This document shows positions 38,345-42,407 of a stretch of DNA of 42,407 nt, piece by piece. The position numbers and the translations under genes are program-made. The first letter of the stretch is position 1. Each line of letters begins with the position of its first letter. Below the pieces are notes generated by a model that saw only the letters and a list, made by a program, of their open reading frames with translations, ran no database searches and was not told the origin of the DNA. Source of the DNA: an uncultured Acidobacteriota bacterium (GTDB taxonomy: Bacteria > Acidobacteriota > Vicinamibacteria > Vicinamibacterales > UBA2999). Where the stretch lies: positions 1 to 42,407 of the forward strand of contig CADEFD010000033.1 of NCBI GenBank assembly GCA_902826515.1, in the 5' to 3' direction.

Positions 38345-38737
38345 ATGTCCCAGTCACACCGTCCCGTGCATGCCGCGAACCTGCCGAAACCCGTGGGCCC
38401 GTACTCGCCCGGCATGGGCTTCGAACGCCTCGTCTTCGTGTCGGGGCAGGGCTCGACCGATCCAGCCACCGGCGAACTGGCCGGCCACACCGCGGCGGCC
38501 CAGACCGAGCAGTGCCTCAAGAACGTAGCGGCGATTCTCGCGGCGGCCGGCACCGATCTGCAGCACGTGCTGCGCTGCGGCGTGTTCCTCGTGGACATGG
38601 ACGACTTCCAGGAGATGAACGCCGTGTACCAGCGGATGTTCGGCGACCATCGCCCGGCGCGCACGACGATCCAGGCCGCGAAGCTCCCCGGCAAGGGTCT
38701 CCGCGTCGAAATCGACTGCATCGCCTACGTTCCGTAA
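38345..38737 (+). CDS. ridA: RidA family enamine/imine deaminase
   Basis: A 130-residue YjgF/YER057c/UK114 protein that hydrolyses reactive 2-aminoacrylate and related enamines produced by PLP enzymes. KPVGPYSPGM at the N-terminus, FVSGQGSTDPATGEL, QCLKNVAAILAAAG, and RPARTTIQAAKLPGKGLRVE with the conserved Arg match the family. The length is normal. The ATG at 38345 is set by homology and by the -10 box 8 nt before it. It shares its promoter region with truA. Confidence 0.95.
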   Translation: MSQSHRPVHAANLPKPVGPYSPGMGFERLVFVSGQGSTDPATGELAGHTAAAQTEQCLKNVAAILAAAGTDLQHVLRCGVFLVDMDDFQEMNAVYQRMFGDHRPARTTIQAAKLPGKGLRVEIDCIAYVP

Positions 38738-38740
38738 GAG

Positions 38741-38765
38741 CCGGGGCTCGGGTCCCGGGGCTCGG
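38741..38765. repeat. Short direct repeat between ridA and the SPFH gene
   Basis: CCGGGGCTCGG occurs twice (38741-38751 and 38755-38765) in the 41-bp convergent gap. GAGCC and GGCTC around it allow a weak hairpin, so it may serve as terminator. Confidence 0.4.
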
Positions 38766-38778
38766 ACTCGGAACGCGG

Positions 38779-39717
38779 TTATCGCCTGGTCTGCGCTGAC
38801 GGGGTCTGCTGGCTCACGACCGACATCGCGGTCGTGATCATCGAGGCGACGTCCGCCACGTTGCTCGGCAGGATGATCGTGTCGGCGTTGTTGATGACCT
38901 TGCCGAACTCGGCGATGTACTGCTCGGCCACGCGGAGCTGAATGGCCTCCTGGCCGCCGGGGGCCTGGGTGGCTTCGGCGACCCGCTTGATGCCTTCGGC
39001 CGTGGCGGTCGCCACCGCGAGAATCGCCGACGCCTGACCTTCCGCCTCGTTGATCTGCTGCTGCTTGCGGGCTTCCGACGCCTTGATGGTCTGCTGCTTG
39101 TCGCCTTCGGCGCTGTTGATGGCCGCGTCACGCTGACCTTCCGAGGTCAGAATCACGGCGCGCTTCTCGCGTTCGGCGCGCATCTGCTTTTCCATCGCGG
39201 CCAGCACGTCGGCCGGCGGCGTGATGTTCTTGATCTCGTAGCGCAGCACCTTCACGCCCCACGGCTCGCTGGCCTTGTCGAGTTCGGCGACGACGGCGAT
39301 GTTGATGTTGGTGCGTTCCTCGAAGGTGCGATCGAGATCGATCTTGCCGACTTCCGAACGCAGCGTCGTCTGGGCGAGCTGCGAGATGGCGAAGAGGTAG
39401 TCCTGAATGCCGTAGCTGGCGCGTTCCGGGTTCAGGATCTTGAGATAGAGCACGCCGTCCACGCCCACCTGCACGTTGTCGCGCGTGATGCAGACCTGGG
39501 CCGGGATGTCGAGCGCCGCTTCCTTGAGCGAGTGCTTGTAGCGGATGACGTCCACGAACGGCAGCAGGATGTGGAAGCCGGCGTCGAGCGTACCGGAGTA
39601 GCGGCCCAGCCGCTCGACCACGAACGCACTCTGCTGCGGCACCACGATGGCCGTCTTGGCGATGACGACGAGCGCCATGATCGCGAGCAGGACGATGACG
39701 ATGAATCCGCCTTCCAT
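38779..39717 (-). CDS. SPFH/stomatin-like membrane protein (QmcA type)
   Basis: A 312-residue protein with an N-terminal membrane helix (about 5-26), then an SPFH domain (about 27-185: VVPQQSAFVVERLGRYSGTL, AGFHILLPFVDVIRYKHSLK, NVQVGVDGVLYLKI). A long coiled-coil region follows (about 180-250, Glu/Lys/Ala-rich: EKQMRAEREKRAVILTSEGQ). The length and order match QmcA/slipin-like proteins, which form large oligomers at the membrane and are often paired with NfeD. The ATG is 15 nt after the NfeD stop, with GGGGG upstream, so the two are cotranscribed. Confidence 0.93.
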   Translation of the reverse strand: MEGGFIVIVLLAIMALVVIAKTAIVVPQQSAFVVERLGRYSGTLDAGFHILLPFVDVIRYKHSLKEAALDIPAQVCITRDNVQVGVDGVLYLKILNPERASYGIQDYLFAISQLAQTTLRSEVGKIDLDRTFEERTNINIAVVAELDKASEPWGVKVLRYEIKNITPPADVLAAMEKQMRAEREKRAVILTSEGQRDAAINSAEGDKQQTIKASEARKQQQINEAEGQASAILAVATATAEGIKRVAEATQAPGGQEAIQLRVAEQYIAEFGKVINNADTIILPSNVADVASMITTAMSVVSQQTPSAQTRR

Positions 39718-39732
39718 GAGTCGTAGCCCCCG

Positions 39733-40161
39733 TTACTCGGCGACCACGCCGAGCTGCAGTCCCGACACCCGCGTCACCCGGCAGCGCTGATTCGCGCCGA
39801 GTGCGGTGTCGCCTTCATTGCGTGCTTCCCAGTTGGACCCGCGCAATGACACGCGGCCCACGGCGCCCGGCGCCATGGCGTCCACGGGCGTGGCGATTTC
39901 GCCAACCAGCGAATCCACCGGCGGCCGCGCGTCGGGTTCGACGCGCGCCTGGATCTTGCCGCGGAAGAGCAGCAGGCTCAGCACCGAGATCACGGTGAAC
40001 ACGAGCCACTGCGCGGCGGGGGCGGAGACCGCCCCGACCGACACGGCCACACCCGTCAGGATGGCGCCCACCCCGAAGAACATGATGAAGAAGCCGCTCG
40101 GCGTGACCAGTTCGGCCACGAGCAGCACGAAGCCTCCCGCCAGCCACATCCACCATTCCAT
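39733..40161 (-). CDS. NfeD-like membrane protein (short form)
   Basis: A 142-residue NfeD-family protein. Two or three hydrophobic segments (about 4-75: WWMWLAGGFVLLVAELVTPS, FIMFFGVGAILTGVAVSVGA, WLVFTVISVLSLLLF) precede a C-terminal OB-fold domain (about 88-142: LVGEIATPVDAMAPGAVGRV, VSGLQLGVVAE). The N-terminal ClpP-like protease domain of long NfeD proteins is missing, as in NfeD1b-type partners of SPFH proteins. The start is the ATG at 40161, because TATGAT stands 7 nt upstream; an earlier in-frame ATG lies inside that hexamer. Confidence 0.9.
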   Translation of the reverse strand: MEWWMWLAGGFVLLVAELVTPSGFFIMFFGVGAILTGVAVSVGAVSAPAAQWLVFTVISVLSLLLFRGKIQARVEPDARPPVDSLVGEIATPVDAMAPGAVGRVSLRGSNWEARNEGDTALGANQRCRVTRVSGLQLGVVAE

Positions 40162-40168
40162 GGGCGCC

Positions 40169-40174
40169 ATCATA
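40169..40174 (-). promoter_or_regulatory. -10 box, leaderless promoter of the NfeD-SPFH pair
   Basis: Minus-strand TATGAT followed by 7 nt and the ATG at 40161. Confidence 0.5.
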
Positions 40175-40238
40175 CAGGGGACCGGGACCGGCGCCCGACG
40201 GACCAGGGCGGGAGACGACCGCGGGAGCAGGGGCGGCT

Positions 40239-41504
40239 TTACGACACGTCCACGACGATTTCGTTCGATGGCGGGCTGATGCCGTTCGAGTTCGCGGCGC
40301 GCACGCGGACGTAGTAGCGCCCGGGCGGCACCCCGGACGCACTGAAAGTGGCGTTCGGGCCGAGCCGGAACAGGACGTCCGACGCGCCCGACCCGGCGCC
40401 GGCCGAGACGACGTACTCCGTCGGCAGCGTCGAGTGGTCGGGCACGGCCCAGGCCAGCGTCACCGTGCCGGCCGAGACGACCGGGGCCGCCAGAACCGGC
40501 GGCAACGGCACGGAGCCGACGCCAAGGCTGTACAGCGTCAACGCCCTCGCCAGCCGGGCCCGCGTCGCCCCGGACGCGACCTCGGTCCACCGCGCTTCGG
40601 AGACCGCGGCAATGCCGTGGGTGAGCAACTGCGTGACGTCGTCGGTCAGCGCCGCGCGATCGGCCAGGCCGTCGGAGGGCAGCGCCCGCACATCCGCAAG
40701 TGACACACCGTCGATGATCGCCACGCGGCACGCCGTGATGGGGCGCGGCAGTGGCGACACGCTGCATGTCCACGCGAGCGCCTGCTGTCTGGGGCCGGCC
40801 GCCGCGACCGCGTGCAGGTCGGGGCGCGCCGCGAGCACCGCGCCGGACGTGGCATCGTGGCGCTGCAGGCCGGTCGGGGATGCCACGATCGCGCCGTCGG
40901 CGCCGAGGAGTCGCACGTGGGTCGCGCCGGAAGCGGTGGGGAAGGTGCCAGCCGGGAGGCCCGTCGACCCGTCCACGACGACCACGCGCGCGCCGCAGAG
41001 GATCGCCACCTGGGCGCCGGAGGACGACGGATCCATCGCCACGACGGGGTCGGAGCCGCAGACCGGCCAGAGGTGCAGGCCCGCCAGGTCGAGGCGCGCC
41101 GGCGTGCCGCCGGAGTCTCCGAAGAAGGCCGTGTCGCGGGGGTGCGTCGCGAGCGGACTGAACGTCCACGGCAACACGGTCTCGACGCGCGCCTCGAGAT
41201 CCACGAGCACCAGGGACGTGACGCCGGCAGTCGTCGACTCGAACAGCAGGTGGCGGCCGGTCGCCGAGAAGTCGGCGCCGCGCGTGGACGAGCGGTCTCC
41301 GCCCGCGAAGCGCGGCGAGCGGAAGACGGAGGCGCCAGTCGTGAGATCCACGACCACCGTCTCATCGACGACCGAGGCCGACGGGGGATCCACGCCCCGG
41401 GAGCCGAGAGCGATGCGTTGCGCCAAGACCGGCGCCGTGAGCCACGCGGCCACGAGCACGGCCACGAAGTGAGGGGGCAGCACACGAGTCGGGTGAGCAG
41501 CCAT
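40239..41504 (-). CDS. Exported propeller-like protein with C-terminal fibronectin type III domain
   Basis: A 421-residue secreted protein. Signal peptide about 1-29 (PHFVAVLVAAWLTAPVLAQ). The central part (about 35-335) has repeated strand patterns such as ADFSATGRHLLFESTTAGVT and SLVLVDLEARVETVLPWTFS, like TolB/WD-type propeller blades, but no named family is certain. The last 85 residues form an FN3 domain: PVVSAGTVTLAWAVPDHSTL, then YYVRVRAANSNGISPPSNEI. The ATG at 41504 is chosen because TAGAAT is 7 nt before it; the next in-frame ATG upstream falls within that box. The role is probably extracellular binding. Confidence 0.75.
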   Translation of the reverse strand: MAAHPTRVLPPHFVAVLVAAWLTAPVLAQRIALGSRGVDPPSASVVDETVVVDLTTGASVFRSPRFAGGDRSSTRGADFSATGRHLLFESTTAGVTSLVLVDLEARVETVLPWTFSPLATHPRDTAFFGDSGGTPARLDLAGLHLWPVCGSDPVVAMDPSSSGAQVAILCGARVVVVDGSTGLPAGTFPTASGATHVRLLGADGAIVASPTGLQRHDATSGAVLAARPDLHAVAAAGPRQQALAWTCSVSPLPRPITACRVAIIDGVSLADVRALPSDGLADRAALTDDVTQLLTHGIAAVSEARWTEVASGATRARLARALTLYSLGVGSVPLPPVLAAPVVSAGTVTLAWAVPDHSTLPTEYVVSAGAGSGASDVLFRLGPNATFSASGVPPGRYYVRVRAANSNGISPPSNEIVVDVS

Positions 41505-41511
41505 GGGGGGC

Positions 41512-41517
41512 ATTCTA
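41512..41517 (-). promoter_or_regulatory. -10 box, leaderless promoter of the FN3 protein
   Basis: Minus-strand TAGAAT followed by 7 nt and the ATG at 41504. Confidence 0.5.
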
Positions 41518-41526
41518 GCCGAGTGC

Positions 41527-41532
41527 TAACAT
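41527..41532 (+). promoter_or_regulatory. -10 box of surE
   Basis: TAACAT lies 11 nt before the ATG at 41544, so the leader would be only about 4-5 nt. It is 9 bp from the opposing -10 box of the FN3 gene. Confidence 0.4.
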
Positions 41533-41543
41533 TCACGGTTCAC

Positions 41544-42296
41544 ATGCCCAGAATCCTTGTGACCAACGACGACGGCGTCCACGCCCCCGGCATCAAGGCC
41601 CTGGCCGACGCCATGCGGCCGCTCGGCGACGTGGTGGTGGTGGCGCCGCACCAGGAATCGAGCGCCATCGGCCACGCCCTCACGCTCAGGCGTCCGCTGA
41701 GGCTCGAGACCTTCGGCCCGCAGATCTATGCCGTGGACGGTACGCCCACCGACTGCGTGAACATCGCCGTGGCGGTGCTCTTCAAGGGCGAACTGCCCGA
41801 CCTTGTCGTGTCGGGCATCAACACCGGCTACAACCTCGGCGACGACATCACCTACTCGGGCACCGTGTCCGGCGCGCTCGAAGCGGCGCTCCTCGGCGCC
41901 CCGGCGATCGCCGTCTCGCTCATGCGCACGCGCGAGTGGACGTTCGACTTCGCCCCCGCGGCCGCCGTCGCGCAGGATGTCGCCGCGCGCGTCCTTCGCG
42001 AAGGCCTGCCGGAGCGCGTGTTCCTCAACGTCAACGTGCCGCGCGGCCTGCCGAAGGGCGTGCGCCTCACGGTGCAGGGCAAGCGCAACCACGTGACCAC
42101 CATCGCCGAACGCACCGACCCCCGCGGCCAGACCTACTACTGGATCGAGGAAGGGCAGGATGACTGGCACGTGCACGACCGCAGCGACCGCGCGGCGTGC
42201 GACGAAGGCTACGTGTCGATTACGCCCCTCCAGCCGGACATGACCGCGCACACCGGTGCCCCGGCCTGGCTCGGCAGCCTCGCGACCGAGGGCTGA
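41544..42296 (+). CDS. surE: 5'/3'-nucleotidase SurE
   Basis: Metal-dependent nucleoside monophosphate phosphatase of stationary-phase survival (250 residues). MPRILVTNDDGVHAPGIKAL carries Asp9 and Asp10, Ser40 lies in APHQESSAIGHALTL, and Asn93 in VSGINTGYNLGDD; these are the metal ligands of the family. VDGTPTDCVNIAV and YSGTVSGALEAALLG are also conserved. The length is normal. The ATG at 41544 agrees with homology. A GTG seven codons upstream is in frame but overlaps the -10 box. A tRNA gene follows 58 nt after the stop. Confidence 0.95.
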   Translation: MPRILVTNDDGVHAPGIKALADAMRPLGDVVVVAPHQESSAIGHALTLRRPLRLETFGPQIYAVDGTPTDCVNIAVAVLFKGELPDLVVSGINTGYNLGDDITYSGTVSGALEAALLGAPAIAVSLMRTREWTFDFAPAAAVAQDVAARVLREGLPERVFLNVNVPRGLPKGVRLTVQGKRNHVTTIAERTDPRGQTYYWIEEGQDDWHVHDRSDRAACDEGYVSITPLQPDMTAHTGAPAWLGSLATEG

Positions 42297-42337
42297 CCCG
42301 GCCACGCAGTTTCTGGTGGCGGAGGCGCCATCTGAGG

Positions 42338-42343
42338 TATGAT
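42338..42343 (+). promoter_or_regulatory. -10 box of tRNA-Pro
   Basis: TATGAT 11 nt before the mature tRNA 5' end, giving a primary transcript with a leader of a few bases for RNase P to remove. Confidence 0.45.
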
Positions 42344-42354
42344 GCCCGGGCAGT

Positions 42355-42407
42355 CGGGGCGTGGCTCAGCCTGGTAGAGCACTCGGTTCGGGACCGAGGG
42401 GTCGGAG
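42355..42407 (+). tRNA. tRNA-Pro(CGG), 5' part
   Basis: Starts CGGGGCGTGGCTCAG with the normal acceptor and D-arm pattern (D stem GCTC/GAGC around AGCCTGGTA). The anticodon stem CTCGG/CCGAG encloses the loop TTCGGGA, so the anticodon is CGG (proline). The T arm and 3' acceptor strand are cut off by the window edge. There is no sign of an intron. Confidence 0.93.

Noticed and set aside
41505..41513. ATG at 41513 as start of the FN3 protein (MPPMAAH).
   Set aside because: That ATG overlaps the TAGAAT -10 box, so it would not be in the mRNA. The ATG at 41504 gives a normal signal peptide.

Overview
This is a very GC-rich bacterial chromosome segment (about two-thirds or more G+C by eye) with dense gene packing. 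It holds 44 protein genes plus a tRNA cut by the right edge, with no mobile element, prophage, rRNA or CRISPR array. Most genes are housekeeping. The combination of RNase J, an HspR-type repressor heading a chaperone operon, an ECF sigma/anti-sigma pair, Spy-like and FN3 exported proteins, DUF2277, and frequent GTG starts best fits Acidobacteriota, perhaps the Vicinamibacteria. That placement is inferred from gene content; no marker phylogeny was run.

Layout. 1-5704 (+): end of a DAHP synthase and tyrA (aromatic amino acids), then a two-subunit 3-oxoacid CoA-transferase, a stand-alone JAMM peptidase, a polymer-forming membrane protein and an AtoE-like short-chain fatty acid transporter. 5804-7554 (+): pepA and a small membrane protein. 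16144-7580 (-): a compact run DUF3467, nth, zincin-type peptidase, ksgA, rnj, ftsK and cell-wall amidase, with a second promoter and a roughly 160-nt structured leader before rnj. 16174-16898: lexA and a PfkB sugar kinase, divergent. 17888-20320 (+): ECF sigma, zinc-type anti-sigma, Spy-like protein and an exported protein of unknown function. 20351-26182 (+): recG-rsmD-coaD-aminotransferase-glcD. 27860-26190 (-): ArnT-like glycosyltransferase. 27924 (+): CDGSH Fe-S protein. 32137-28209 (-): heat-shock operon hspR-cbpA-clpB. 32292-36175 (+): SGNH/MBOAT acyl-transfer pair, AlkD-like protein, TerC. 36185-41504 (mixed): DUF2277, GH5-like hydrolase, truA, ridA, NfeD/SPFH pair, propeller-FN3 exported protein. 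41544-end (+): surE and tRNA-Pro(CGG).

The most striking pattern is regulatory. At sixteen genes that begin transcription units, a TANNNT-type -10 hexamer lies only 6 to 9 nt upstream of the start codon, so the mRNA should begin at or next to the start codon (leaderless). Many genes inside operons instead have Shine-Dalgarno sequences or overlapping ATGA/GTGA junctions. The clearest case is hspR: TTGACA, 17-nt spacer, TAGACT, 6 nt, GTG, with a HAIR-like operator over the -35. truA and ridA diverge from a 21-bp gap in which the two -10 hexamers share five base pairs. Two genes depart from the leaderless pattern in an informative way: lexA has a complete promoter, a palindrome at its start site and a 45-nt leader, and rnj has a long leader with a possible pseudoknot.
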